From Saccharicrinis sp963666825 (GTDB lineage: Bacteria > Bacteroidota > Bacteroidia > Bacteroidales > Marinilabiliaceae), in assembly GCA_963666825.2 (NCBI GenBank), contig CAXXFE010000001.1, positions 248,001-312,000 on the forward strand: a stretch of DNA of 64,000 nt, written 5' to 3'. The position numbers and the translations under genes were made by a program. Below are positions 26,884 through 37,466 of this stretch, in pieces; position 1 is the stretch's first letter; every line of letters starts with the position of its first letter. The notes under the pieces are model-generated. The model ran no database searches, had not been told where the DNA came from, and was given only the letters and a program-made list of their open reading frames with translations.

Positions 26884-28473
26884 TTACTTAACCCTAAACC
26901 AATCAATATCAATATAGCCACCAATCTGGCTGGTAGCATAATTAAACAAGCAAAACTTATTACCTGTAAACAGTTTAAGACTGAACTGCATTCTTAATTC
27001 ATTGCCTAAAGCAGTATAATTTTCATTATCGAAACTATATTCAAAAGAGGCTATTTTAGAACTGATAGAAGCTATAGCACGTAAATAAACTTCGTTACCT
27101 TCACTCATTGGAATAGACGAAATAGTGTCGCCATTATTAACCATAACAAGCTCTTTTTTTTCTTCAGTTTGCTTAACTGCGATATAGGCATATGGATCCT
27201 GAAAAATACCAACACCTGCAATGTCGCCATCCTTCATGTTTGCAACATCAATTTTAGCGGTACCTAACGAAGGTGTTATCTTATCGTAATGGGCAAATGG
27301 GCGCTGGGTTAAGGTGTTTACAGCTTTGGGTAGGCTATCCACAACAGAAGCTGTATAAATCCTCAGGTAGCCTTTACGCACAGCAAGCGACCACTTAGTA
27401 GAATCGGGGTTATGGTTCCATCCCCATTGCATACCTAAAGTAGAAGAATCAAACTCATCGGATCTTGGAAATTCTTTAATTGGATAATCCTTGCCTACAT
27501 TGGTTTTTTTATAGGTTACCACTCCTTTGTCATCAACGCCTACCATTGGCCAGCCATCTTCCCAGTTAACAGGCTGTAATGATGGGAAACGGCCAAACGG
27601 GCCACTGTCAACAAATAGCATTGTCCACCACTCGCCTGTCTGGGTTTCGATTAATGCGCCCTGGTGAACGCCAAATGTAACACCCGGAGTTTTATCTTCA
27701 ATCACCATTTTCTGCTCATAAGGTCCATATATATTTGTTGAACGCAAAGCCACCTGAATGCCGGCAACGCCACCGTAGGTGCTATACAAATAATAGTAAC
27801 CATTGATTTTATAAACATGCGAACCTTCGAGCCCACCGCGGATATCACCTTTAAACACCAAAGAATCATTGCTGATTGGTGCAAAGTTTTTATCCAGTTC
27901 TGTAATTTTGATATCTCCGTATCCATGTGCCACATAAATACGCCCATCAGTATCGAAGAATAGGCCCGGATCATAAAAACCTTTTGGCAGCTTTTTTATT
28001 TCCCAAGGACCTTCAGCTTTTTCGGCAGAACAAATAAACCCACCTTCATCAAGAGTTATGAACAGCATATAGAATTTGCCATTATTATACTTAATGCTGG
28101 TAGCCCACTGCCCATGGCCATAACGGTTACAGCCATCCAGGTTGTAGCAGTCGCTAAAATCGAACCGTGGTACAGCATTGCTACAATATTCCCAGTTTAC
28201 TAAATCGTGAGATTTTTATACGGTTACACCCGGAAACACCCACATGGTAGTCGTTACCATGTAATAAGTATCGCCAACACATATAACATCCGGATCAGGG
28301 AAATCTGCGGGGATTACAGGATTCGTATAAGTACCATCGCCATTGTCACTACATACATTTTGAGCATCGATTATTGAGATCGCTAAAAAAAGTAATATTT
28401 CTAATATTATTACGAATTTTATTGTCAGAATAGTCATTCTCTTATCCTCAATCATAAGCCTGCTTAACATCAT
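26884..28473 (-). pseudogene. GH43 glycosidase gene with an in-frame ochre codon
   Basis: The two pieces are in one frame, interrupted only by TAA at 28216-28218. The N-terminal piece has a signal peptide (VIILEILLFLAISIIDAQ) and the GH43 opening FPDPDVICVGDTYYM. After the stop the frame continues KSHDLVNWEYCSN and on through HGQWATSIKYNNGKFY, FYDPGLFFDTDG and GLEGSHVYKI. The GH5-GH43 fusion protein has a leucine (ATILKSNDLVNWEY) at the stop position, so TTA to TAA is the likely change. The C-terminal beta-sandwich is present to WFRVK. It follows the DUF1680 gene closely. The start may be 28473 or 28437; 28473 leaves a short A-rich leader. The truncated product lacks nearly the whole propeller, so the enzyme should be lost unless the stop is read through. 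A close relative survives in the GH5-GH43 fusion. Confidence 0.88.
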
Positions 28474-28501
28474 TTTAATTTTCTTGATTATAACCATTTG
28501 T

Positions 28502-30916
28502 CTACTCATAATCATTAAGCAACAAACGCATAAAAAATATTCCTCCTGCAGTACATCCTTCATGAGGAATAAATGTTATTGTAATACTATCTTTACCGTT
28601 TAACATGGCTTCCGGAATTGAATAAGTCATATTTCGGAATTCTGATACCTTCCATTTATCCTTTGTATCTTCCGACACCAGCTTTTCTCCATCAATAAGG
28701 ATATCTAAAGCACGATTACCCCACTCATTGCCCCAATAGCGCACCATTAAAGCCAAATTGGTTTCTCCGTTTGTTTTCAATTTATAGCTGAAGAAACCTC
28801 CGCTACGGGCATCGCGCCAGAACTCATTCATGTAAATACCGGTATTAGAGTTGGAAGATTGCACAAAATGGTCCGCTTCGGGCTGTTGTTGCCCAGGTTG
28901 TACTTTATCGACAGTACGTTTTTCCAACAATAATAACTTAGCCTCTTCGGCAGCTATTGAATCCAAAACCACTTTATATTCACTGTTAGACAACTGCATC
29001 CAATACATCATGTACCTTGAATCGTGGATACCATAGAAAGGTTCCAATTCAAGTTGTTTATTGGCATTTTCAATGTGCATCTGGTTCATGGTAAAATGAA
29101 GCGGTTTGCCTTCTACAGGATTTAATTCTCCAGCTAATTCCGAACGGTTGTCATCAATAATCACAGGCGCATCGTTTACTGGCAACATGCTTCCACCGGC
29201 AATATGTTCCCATCGGCCACTTCCGGCCACAAGACCTTTTAAATCCTGAGTACCGGTTTTTGCACTCAAAACAATAGGCCCATGTAAAAATGCAATGTAT
29301 GATGGCACATTTGGCAATGCTTCAATGCTGTTGTGCATTGGTAATGAAATTTCAACAACATCGCCTTTTTTCCATTTTCGGTTTAAAGAAACATAAGAGG
29401 AAGGCTGTGCTGTTACTTCCTGCTTTTTTCCATTGACTTTAATTTCGAGCTTTCCGGCTTCAACCCACGAAGGGTAACGTATCAATAAATTAAACTTTGC
29501 ATTACCTTCAGTAATAACCAACTGAGTTTTTTCCTGGTAAGGAAAATTGGTATGCTGTTCGAGTTTCACTTTTTTATCTTTCCAATTAAGTGATGATGCA
29601 ACAAACAGATTCAAGAATAACGAATCCTGGGTATGTGAATAGATGAACTCGCCATATTTACCATGATTTTCCAATCCAGTACCTACACAACACCACATGG
29701 CTTCGTTAGGTGCCGAATAAACCCTGTAATGCCTTGGTCGGGCCGGGGTAAAATAAACATAACCTCCATGCTCAGGATGCTGGGTCGACAAAATATGGTT
29801 GAACATTGCCCGCTCATAAAAATCGGCATATTTAACCTGAGGATTCATCCTGAAAAGTACCTCTGTGAGTTTAAGCATGTTGTTGGTGTTACAGGATTCA
29901 GGACCTTCAACATCATTGATATAATCAGTGCATGAAGCGGCTGTTGGGAAAAATTCTTTACGGCTGTTGCCGCCAATCGCCAGACTGCGGTTTTGGGTAA
30001 CTGTTTCCCAAAAGAAACTGCCGGCATCATTATATTTTGCATCGTTGCCCACCTCAGCTATGCGCTGAAAACCTAGGGCCTTAGGGACCTGGGTATTGGC
30101 ATGCTTGTTATCTAATTTATCCTCAGCCTTCATTAAAGGGGATAAAATTTCTTTGTGCGAAAACCTTTTGGCTGTAACCAAATACTTTTCATTGCTGGTT
30201 ATTTGATAAGCATCAGCCAAAACCTCATTCATACCGCCATGTTCGTTAGCCAACATGGCTTCCATTTGCTCATCGGTTAAACCTATGGTTAAATTCACAG
30301 CCCAATCACAAAACTTCAGAAACACTTCTTTAGCTTCTTCATTGCCACCATAAAGCCAGGCATCGCGCAAGCCGGCATAAGCTTTATGAACATTGTACCA
30401 AGGCACCCAATATTTCCAAATCAGTTCGGCTTTACCTTCTTTTATACCTTTCCATAAATCAGCCCCATTGGGTACACCACCAACATAACCAACACCCCAA
30501 TCAGGATATTTTTTACCATTGGCTTCCTGGCAAGCTTTTAACTCAGCTACCATATAATTCATGCGCTTCAAACACTCTTGGTTACCAGTTGCAGCATAAT
30601 GAATTGCCATTGCCGAAAGGTAGTGACCTCCTACATGGCCATCAAGCCCATCACTTTCCCAGTTGCCATAATTTTCAGCCTTAGGCGTTAAACCCGCTGC
30701 TTTTCGGTAAGGGGCTAAAAAACGATCCGTATCGTACTTTAGTAGTGTGATAACATTTAAATCCTGCGCATCTTTAAAAGGTCCATCCAATAAACGAACA
30801 TCTGATAATGGAAATGTATTTGGATAAAGTTTTTCTTGTGCCATTGCATTGCTACTGCCATAAACAGCAGCAGCAACAAACACAATCTTTGATAGTCTTT
30901 TAAGGTTATTTTTCAT
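28502..30916 (-). CDS. DUF1680-family beta-L-arabinofuranosidase (GH127/GH146)
   Basis: This 804-residue secreted protein has a signal peptide (ends SNAMAQ) and an alpha/alpha barrel with DGHVGGHYLSAMA. The zinc-thiolate active site of the family is visible: Glu340 and Cys342 in GPESCNT, and Cys409-Cys410 in MWCCVGTG, the second pair including the cysteine nucleophile. A C-terminal extension (from about 560) carries DUF4986/DUF6805-like beta-sandwiches (EAMLNGKDSITITF). The family removes beta-L-arabinofuranose; GH127 and GH146 cannot be separated by eye. It is about two-thirds similar to the paralogue at 45549-47936. It lies 109 bases after GH97 in the minus-strand transcript, and the broken GH43 follows at once. 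Base composition is higher in G+C than in the redox island next to it. Confidence 0.88.
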   Translation of the reverse strand: MKNNLKRLSKIVFVAAAVYGSSNAMAQEKLYPNTFPLSDVRLLDGPFKDAQDLNVITLLKYDTDRFLAPYRKAAGLTPKAENYGNWESDGLDGHVGGHYLSAMAIHYAATGNQECLKRMNYMVAELKACQEANGKKYPDWGVGYVGGVPNGADLWKGIKEGKAELIWKYWVPWYNVHKAYAGLRDAWLYGGNEEAKEVFLKFCDWAVNLTIGLTDEQMEAMLANEHGGMNEVLADAYQITSNEKYLVTAKRFSHKEILSPLMKAEDKLDNKHANTQVPKALGFQRIAEVGNDAKYNDAGSFFWETVTQNRSLAIGGNSRKEFFPTAASCTDYINDVEGPESCNTNNMLKLTEVLFRMNPQVKYADFYERAMFNHILSTQHPEHGGYVYFTPARPRHYRVYSAPNEAMWCCVGTGLENHGKYGEFIYSHTQDSLFLNLFVASSLNWKDKKVKLEQHTNFPYQEKTQLVITEGNAKFNLLIRYPSWVEAGKLEIKVNGKKQEVTAQPSSYVSLNRKWKKGDVVEISLPMHNSIEALPNVPSYIAFLHGPIVLSAKTGTQDLKGLVAGSGRWEHIAGGSMLPVNDAPVIIDDNRSELAGELNPVEGKPLHFTMNQMHIENANKQLELEPFYGIHDSRYMMYWMQLSNSEYKVVLDSIAAEEAKLLLLEKRTVDKVQPGQQQPEADHFVQSSNSNTGIYMNEFWRDARSGGFFSYKLKTNGETNLALMVRYWGNEWGNRALDILIDGEKLVSEDTKDKWKVSEFRNMTYSIPEAMLNGKDSITITFIPHEGCTAGGIFFMRLLLNDYE

Positions 30917-30962
30917 TATAAAAACCTCTATTATTTTGATAGATCGTTAGATATTAGATAAT

Positions 30963-30988
30963 AGACTTTAAACATATTTACAATACGC
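30963..30988 (-). promoter_or_regulatory. Possible regulator motif upstream of the first DUF1680 gene
   Basis: Read on the minus strand the bases start GCGTATTG and end AAAGTCT. The same two ends, GCGTAT and AAAGTCT, with an AT-rich middle of different length, occur upstream of susC at about 11365-11386. The match is partial and the spacing differs, so this is a weak candidate for a second operator inside the operon. Confidence 0.3.
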
Positions 30989-31025
30989 TCAATATCTACT
31001 AATTATAAAAATTATCGAACTATTA

Positions 31026-32978
31026 TTATTGTACAATTACAACGCCTCCATTACATGGGATGGTAAGCGTTACTTCCTGTTTGTTATTTAGCTTGCCGGA
31101 AACTTTTTTTCCTGACAATTGGCTATTATCAACATACAAAGTATAAGCGCTTCCTTTTTGAAGCATTGGTAATATTACTTTCAATTTTAAAGTCTCTTTC
31201 TGAGCATTTACTCCTGCGATGTACCACTTATCTCCTTTTCGGCGTGCAAATACAACATACTTACCGGGATAACCATCAATGAATTGAACTTCATCCCAGG
31301 TAGAAGGCACCTCTTTCATAAAGTCGATGGCCCATGCAGGAGCATCTTCCATATTATTTGGTGCTAAAGCAAAATGCTGCACACCGCTCTGAAACAATAC
31401 TGCTGTTGCCAAAGCAAAAACATCGGAAGTCATTCGCTTAGTACCTTTATTTGGCGTATTATCAGCATTATAAAATTTATTCAAAGTGCTACCTCCAAAA
31501 TCCATACTACCAACAGTATTACGGATAAATGGGTGTATACAGGCATTAAAAGCTTCAGCATCGCAACTGCCTTGTCCAAAATGAAGGTTTTCGCTGGCTA
31601 ACACTGCTTCACTGGCAGCATAATTAGGATACATGCGCTCCCACCCGCGAGGCAAGGTACATCCGTGAAAAATCACCTGTATGCCAAAATCATTGGCATC
31701 CGAAAGTATATCCTCGTACAATTGCATTGTCTCCTGTTTATCGCCACCAAAGAAATCCACTTTTATTCCTTTAATGCCAACACTTTGCATCCATGCCATC
31801 TCCTGTCTTCTAATTCTGGAGTTATGCATTAAACCACGTGGACTTTGCGGAGCATCGTTCCAATAGCCATTTGAGTTATACCACAAATAAAGCCCAACAT
31901 TTTTACTTTCGCCATATTTAGCCAACTCGGCAATTTTATCGCGTCCAATTTGTGTATCCCAAAGGGCATCAATCAATATGGTTTCCCAGCCCATAGCTGC
32001 ACTAAAATCGATGTATTCTTTTTGTACCGGAAAAGTAGTATTGTTATCCATTTTGATGATCCAGCTCCATGCACCTTTGGTATACTTATATTTTTTTGAT
32101 GCTTCGTATTTAGGTTCAACTACATCAAAAGGAATTGTAGTTTCAACAATTGGCCTTAATGTTTCACCAACGGTTATGGTACGCCAAGGTGTTTCACCTG
32201 GCAATGCAATGCCGGGAGTTGCTGAGCAGTTGCCGTTATTCTCACCTTCCTGAGGAAAGCCAATGGCATACAAGCCACCTTTGTTATTTACCAACCTGCT
32301 TGCACAGTAACTGCCATCAACATCAGTTTCAGAAATTAGCACCCATCCTTTATCATTTACTTTAAACAAACATGGGAATGTATATCCATTACCCCAGCCA
32401 TTTTGCCCAATTGGGGCATCGGTTGAATATGCTGTTTCATAACTTGGCGAGGTACGTGCGTAACCATGCATTGGTTCTGCTTGTGGACAAAGAAATGTAG
32501 TAGTACCATCAGGCAATTTAAAGCCGGTAGCCTCCTGTGTTACCACACAAGCCAAATTGTCTTTTTGAGGATACACTTTATATCTAAATGCAACATCATT
32601 ATTGCTCACACGAAATACAACATCGAGGACCGCTTTTCCATCTTTTGTGAAACCAAATACCGCCTCGTTGGCATTATAATTAACATGACTGAATTTTATA
32701 TTTGGCAATTCATAAATATCATTAATTTCAATTGTCTTTACATCTTCAATCATTTCAAGTCCTTCTGAAAAGTCACCAACACTGGTTTTTAAACCAATTG
32801 GCGAACCTTCGATAAAAGTAATACCATTAAGGGTAACGCTATATTCAGGTGATCCATTATTGGCAGATACTGTTACAATAAGTTTACCATCAGGACTTAC
32901 TACCTGATTTGATTGGGCATTAATTCCACTAATTAGTACGCATATCAAAAAGTAAATAACGCTTAATCTCTTCATCAT
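31026..32978 (-). CDS. GH97 alpha-galactosidase-type glycosidase
   Basis: This 650-residue protein has a signal peptide (ends SGINAQ), an N-terminal beta-super-sandwich, a catalytic barrel and a C-terminal beta-domain (about 560-650). GH97 divides into inverting alpha-glucosidases and retaining alpha-galactosidases. The Asp408 in GIKGIKVDFFGGDKQ sits where retaining members keep the nucleophile, and Glu463 in SEAVLASENLHF is the likely acid/base. This favours alpha-galactosidase or a related alpha-glycosidase. In complex xylan the sugar removed would be a terminal galactose on arabinose side chains. It follows the GH98 gene by only 10 bases, so both are surely co-transcribed. The family is firm, the specificity is inferred. 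Confidence 0.9.
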   Translation of the reverse strand: MMKRLSVIYFLICVLISGINAQSNQVVSPDGKLIVTVSANNGSPEYSVTLNGITFIEGSPIGLKTSVGDFSEGLEMIEDVKTIEINDIYELPNIKFSHVNYNANEAVFGFTKDGKAVLDVVFRVSNNDVAFRYKVYPQKDNLACVVTQEATGFKLPDGTTTFLCPQAEPMHGYARTSPSYETAYSTDAPIGQNGWGNGYTFPCLFKVNDKGWVLISETDVDGSYCASRLVNNKGGLYAIGFPQEGENNGNCSATPGIALPGETPWRTITVGETLRPIVETTIPFDVVEPKYEASKKYKYTKGAWSWIIKMDNNTTFPVQKEYIDFSAAMGWETILIDALWDTQIGRDKIAELAKYGESKNVGLYLWYNSNGYWNDAPQSPRGLMHNSRIRRQEMAWMQSVGIKGIKVDFFGGDKQETMQLYEDILSDANDFGIQVIFHGCTLPRGWERMYPNYAASEAVLASENLHFGQGSCDAEAFNACIHPFIRNTVGSMDFGGSTLNKFYNADNTPNKGTKRMTSDVFALATAVLFQSGVQHFALAPNNMEDAPAWAIDFMKEVPSTWDEVQFIDGYPGKYVVFARRKGDKWYIAGVNAQKETLKLKVILPMLQKGSAYTLYVDNSQLSGKKVSGKLNNKQEVTLTIPCNGGVVIVQ

Positions 32979-32988
32979 ATCTTATTCT

Positions 32989-35900
32989 TTATTTATTATT
33001 CTTCAATATCTTCCTCGTAGAAACAGTTTTATCAATATAAATTTTTCGTTCAATAAAAATTCCGGTTCTATTATCTACATTATCTATTCTCTCCCCGGTT
33101 AATGAATAATACTCTACAGAAATTACAATTTTAGAAGCCTCCGGCAAATCATCAATACCTACATCATTTTTCACTTCACCTGAAAGAGCGATTGTTTTGT
33201 TTAATACACCTACAGATGATATATTAATTTCGCCATTGTAATTCCCTTCAGAAAGCTCTGTCTTCAACCTGACATAAACTATAGTCTCTGCAAGATTACC
33301 ATTTTGTGGTGAAAGATTAATCTCTGAACTATATGCTTGATTTTCATCTAAAGTAAGTTCATATCCTGTTGGAGCATTTATATAAACATCATCTGTCAAC
33401 GAGCTTCCCCACACACTAAATGACTGATTATAGGGCATTCCATCATTGTCATAACTAAATCCATTCAATACAGTTGTTGATACATTAATTAGATCCGGTG
33501 TTCCATTTGCAGATTCAAATCCTTTAAAAGTTATATCATCCAAATAAAAATCAACATTATCAGCAGCTAATCCCCATACGACTTGAGTAGCTCCTGCTTG
33601 AATTGCTGTAGATGATGCATCTGATGTTGAAGATCCTGTTTTCCAGTTTATATTATCAGTAGAGTATTCCAATGTTAATTCTACATTTGAACTTCCTGAA
33701 ACCGAAGCTCGATACCAAACAGGTTGTCGAAGTGATGGAGAAAGATCTACATAACCATTGGTCAACATATTGAGCCCGTTATCAGATGTTGATTTATAAA
33801 TTCTGAATTCTGAACGATCTTCTGGTCCAACAGTATAAATCAGTAGCAAATATCCTTCCATAATTCCCTGAGTATATCCTGTTGAAGCAGTGCCTACATT
33901 GTTAACATCTCCCCTTAATAACACACCTACTTTATAATAGGAATCAGAACCAACACATTGCTTCCATGTAACTGAATAGTCGGTACTTTCTTGCGAAAAA
34001 AGATTTAAATCCATTACGCCGGTTGAGTTTCTTTGTCCACAACTATATGGAGTTAACATATTACTTGTATTTCCATTCGTATCGGAGTAGGAAACCACAC
34101 CTGCAGTTGCGGTATTATTCTTTCCTATTGTTACATCCAATGCCGGAGGTGTTTGTGCAGAAGTAGTTACTACATCATTTGAAAAATCATAATACTTTGT
34201 AACTGGTAAGGCAACAACTTCCCCTTCAACACTTATTGAAAAACCAGCAATACAGTCAGAACCTACTGTTATTTCTCCGCTATAGGAATGAATTGCTAAT
34301 CCTTCTTTTAAACGTACATATATGGTAGTTGTTTCAACCACTCCATTTGTTGAGGCTAAATTCAATGTAGATGCAAAATCTGAGTTTTCGACTAATGAAA
34401 CTTCAAAGTTATCCGGAGCTTGAATTTCAATATTATTTATAAGGGAATTACCTGAAACGGTAAATGACTGAGATTCGGAAGGACCAGCGTTCTGTTCATA
34501 ACTAAAATCTTCCATCATAATTAAAGAAACAGAAATATTACCAGACAGATAAGTAATGTTATCCATTTCCCAGCTAAAATTGTTGGAATTTAGTCCCCAA
34601 ACAAGTTCTGTTGATCCGGATGAATATGTATCATCTGTAAACAAAGTTTCAGAACCTCCAACCCACGTAACACTATCATTTGAACATTCAAATTTTAACT
34701 GGTCATCGTATACTGTAGCTCTGTACCAGCAAGGTTTTCCAGGTTCGATGGTAAAGCTGGTTGTATATGTTGCCTGACTCGTAAGACCATCGGTTCCTGC
34801 AACATATGGCTCAAGGGTAACGGTATTATCGTCATTATTCAAAGCAATAAATAAATAGCCCTGTTTCATTCCTTCAGCGTAAGCAGAAGAACCATTATCA
34901 CCAGTTCCTCTTAACAAAACACCTTTTTTTCCACCAGTGGTTTCATAATACTCTTTCCATACAATTGAATAATTTGAAGAAGCTGAAGAAAACATATCCA
35001 AATCTGCTACAGCAGTACCATTCGTTGTGCCTACTGTATAAGCTTTAAAACAATTACTTGTTTCGCTGTTGGCATTGGTATAGGAAACAACTCCAGCACT
35101 TCCACTTTGCACTGTTACCAACTGGGCTGCAGGACTGCTTGCTACTGTTGATGCCACATCTCCTGAAAAAGTATAAACATTACTTTCTTTTCCCTGAGTA
35201 ACAACAATGTTATCAAAGACGATATTATTTGTGCCGGCTGTATTAGCTTTAAAAATAATAACATTCTTGCCAGTATTTAATGTAACCTTCTGTGCATTAA
35301 CACTCCAATCACTATCACTGTTGGTTCCTGTAAAATTTGGTGTTGCCACTTTGGTTCCATTAACATATAAATCAATAGTAGTAACATCTCCTGCGGAGGC
35401 TGAATATTTAGTCAACAACTGATAATCACCGGATCTGATCACTGTTACAGTATCACGGACACTTGCCAATGCATTAGTACCAAAACGTAAATATCCTTGT
35501 CCGGTATAATTTCGAATGCTACTGCTATATCCACTTGTAGTTATTCCACTAATGTATTTATAATCGAAACATTCTGCTTCATATTGCAGAGGTCCTGTAT
35601 AAACAGCAGGCTGATCAGGAGCTTCAATTGATGCAGTTGTGTATGATGTCAGACGATCAGTTGCATTACCTGCACAATTGATTGTAATATCCAACGGTCC
35701 GTTATGTTGAACAGTTAAAGTAAAGACATCATCTACCCAACTATTGCTAAGAACACTTGCCGTGTGGTCTGCTCTATCAACATAGGAGTAGGTTGGTTCA
35801 GCAGTACAACCGTATATCTTTAATTCATCCGTTTTTAAACTCGCATCATTTTCGTCATAATTACTTAGATATAATGTTACTTTATCTGCATATTCCTTCA

Positions 35901-37425
35901 TTACTCCTGAGGTATACTGCGAATAAGTAAGATCAATCGATTCACTTGTATTGAATTTAAACGGAATATTTGCACTGGCCGTTTGTCCTGTTTTATAGGG
36001 GTTATAGGTAACCCAACCGTTTTCGTGACGTCCAACATATAAATCACCGGTATATTCTTCTTCAAACATCGTATTAAACTCAGCGACCTTATTTGAAACA
36101 GAAGACCAACGAGTTGAATAAGCTGATTTATCCACAACAACATCAAATGATTGTGCCATATCATCTCCCAATTGAAAAACAGTAGGAACAGTTGGGTAGC
36201 GTCCGGTCTTTTTAAAGAAGCTTTTATTATCTTCATAATTACCGTCATTATCCATACGATAGAGTCCTTCAAACATAGTTTCCGGAGAGCTATATATTGC
36301 ATCGGCATCACCAGAACTAACGTCATTAACAATAACTAATTTAGTACGATCAATTACCTCCTGACGATCAGGGATACGAACAGTACCATCCAATATTTTT
36401 CGGAAAAGATCTATACTGAAGTTATCAAACTGAGGATAGGTAGACCATCTTCTTTGTGAATATCCATCTGTAGTAGATGCTGCACTCAATTCGTGAAAAC
36501 ACTGTAACCAAATCAACTCAGGAGCATCAATCACGGTTTCACCTGTTAACATAATATGTTCAAGATGTGGAGCACCACCTGTAGCAAGTATAAAATTATC
36601 ATGTTCACCATTCACATCGGTCCATCCGGTATCATCATATCTTATACCATAATTTCCACTATAACCGGAAAGATAGGAACCCAAACAGATACTTTCCATA
36701 TCGGATTGATACGATTGTTGAGTATATTTTTCACATAATATATAATTCTCAGTATACTTTAAGCAAGCCTCTGCAAAAGCAGGGTTTCTTTTTAACATTG
36801 CAATTGGGTTGATACTAGGACTCCATTGGTTTCCGCACCAGCTAACCACAAGATAACCTCCATATTGATTACACAATTTTAACAAATCTGCAAAATGTGC
36901 TATACGGTCGGTCCAGGCAGGAGAAAGAGGATCTGTGGAATCATCATACCCCCAAAATTGTTCGGCATAATTAAATCCAATGACATTAGGATAATCTTGA
37001 AAAAATTCGTGATATACAGATAAATCTGATTCTGAAAATTGGGCATATCCACCACTAGCAATCTGTACCATAACCCACATTTTATTCTGAGCACATGTTC
37101 TTACCCACGATTTTGCTATCTCATAACCATATTCGGCAACTTTAAATCGACTTGTTTCCGTATCGTGACTAATAGACAATGAGATATTCATTACTACATA
37201 TGGACGAATATCTTCCGGAATCAAGTCAATAATTTTCTGAGGGTCAGCATAATTCCAGGTATCAATATGAACTAACCACATAGGCTGGTTTGGTGAAATG
37301 GGTCTACGTAACTGAACTGTTTCCTGAGCATTAACTTTACTAACTCCTATTAAACTAAAAACAAAGACTGAAAGGAGATAAATCAGTCTTATTTTATTAA
37401 TAAATTGGGTAGAATTTTTTATCAT
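32989..37425 (-). CDS. Giant GH98 endo-xylanase candidate with CBM and two tandem accessory repeats
   Basis: The protein has 1478 residues. After a signal peptide (ends KVNAQ) the GH98 catalytic region spans about 40-600 and opens with PMWLVHIDTWNYADPQKIID. Glu155 in NYAEQFWG is a candidate acid, with Asp264/Asp265 (IRYDDTGW) and Glu296 (TGETVIDAPE) as candidates for the base. A CBM6/CBM35-type sandwich follows (612-745, LQYEAECFDYK). Then come two copies of a two-part repeat: A1 750-960 with B1 965-1072, and A2 1078-1303 with B2 1312-1418. The A copies share WYRA, LVWGL or VVWGL and a conserved GVLLRG. A type IX-like tail ends the protein. GH98 in Bacteroides ovatus is an endo-xylanase specific for complex xylan, so this is the likely backbone cutter. 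It is co-transcribed with GH97 and GH115. The repeats have no named family that I recognise. Confidence 0.85.
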   Translation of the reverse strand: MIKNSTQFINKIRLIYLLSVFVFSLIGVSKVNAQETVQLRRPISPNQPMWLVHIDTWNYADPQKIIDLIPEDIRPYVVMNISLSISHDTETSRFKVAEYGYEIAKSWVRTCAQNKMWVMVQIASGGYAQFSESDLSVYHEFFQDYPNVIGFNYAEQFWGYDDSTDPLSPAWTDRIAHFADLLKLCNQYGGYLVVSWCGNQWSPSINPIAMLKRNPAFAEACLKYTENYILCEKYTQQSYQSDMESICLGSYLSGYSGNYGIRYDDTGWTDVNGEHDNFILATGGAPHLEHIMLTGETVIDAPELIWLQCFHELSAASTTDGYSQRRWSTYPQFDNFSIDLFRKILDGTVRIPDRQEVIDRTKLVIVNDVSSGDADAIYSSPETMFEGLYRMDNDGNYEDNKSFFKKTGRYPTVPTVFQLGDDMAQSFDVVVDKSAYSTRWSSVSNKVAEFNTMFEEEYTGDLYVGRHENGWVTYNPYKTGQTASANIPFKFNTSESIDLTYSQYTSGVMKEYADKVTLYLSNYDENDASLKTDELKIYGCTAEPTYSYVDRADHTASVLSNSWVDDVFTLTVQHNGPLDITINCAGNATDRLTSYTTASIEAPDQPAVYTGPLQYEAECFDYKYISGITTSGYSSSIRNYTGQGYLRFGTNALASVRDTVTVIRSGDYQLLTKYSASAGDVTTIDLYVNGTKVATPNFTGTNSDSDWSVNAQKVTLNTGKNVIIFKANTAGTNNIVFDNIVVTQGKESNVYTFSGDVASTVASSPAAQLVTVQSGSAGVVSYTNANSETSNCFKAYTVGTTNGTAVADLDMFSSASSNYSIVWKEYYETTGGKKGVLLRGTGDNGSSAYAEGMKQGYLFIALNNDDNTVTLEPYVAGTDGLTSQATYTTSFTIEPGKPCWYRATVYDDQLKFECSNDSVTWVGGSETLFTDDTYSSGSTELVWGLNSNNFSWEMDNITYLSGNISVSLIMMEDFSYEQNAGPSESQSFTVSGNSLINNIEIQAPDNFEVSLVENSDFASTLNLASTNGVVETTTIYVRLKEGLAIHSYSGEITVGSDCIAGFSISVEGEVVALPVTKYYDFSNDVVTTSAQTPPALDVTIGKNNTATAGVVSYSDTNGNTSNMLTPYSCGQRNSTGVMDLNLFSQESTDYSVTWKQCVGSDSYYKVGVLLRGDVNNVGTASTGYTQGIMEGYLLLIYTVGPEDRSEFRIYKSTSDNGLNMLTNGYVDLSPSLRQPVWYRASVSGSSNVELTLEYSTDNINWKTGSSTSDASSTAIQAGATQVVWGLAADNVDFYLDDITFKGFESANGTPDLINVSTTVLNGFSYDNDGMPYNQSFSVWGSSLTDDVYINAPTGYELTLDENQAYSSEINLSPQNGNLAETIVYVRLKTELSEGNYNGEINISSVGVLNKTIALSGEVKNDVGIDDLPEASKIVISVEYYSLTGERIDNVDNRTGIFIERKIYIDKTVSTRKILKNNK

Positions 37426-37466
37426 TTGTATAGATTTTTGATTTTACTATTTGACGTTTTTTTAAA

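Noticed and set aside
26242..28218. Stop-codon reassignment as an explanation of the in-frame TAG and TAA
   Set aside because: TAG and TAA both end intact genes in the window (TAG at 45549, TAA at several others). Two different stops are involved, so recoding is less likely than mutation or error.
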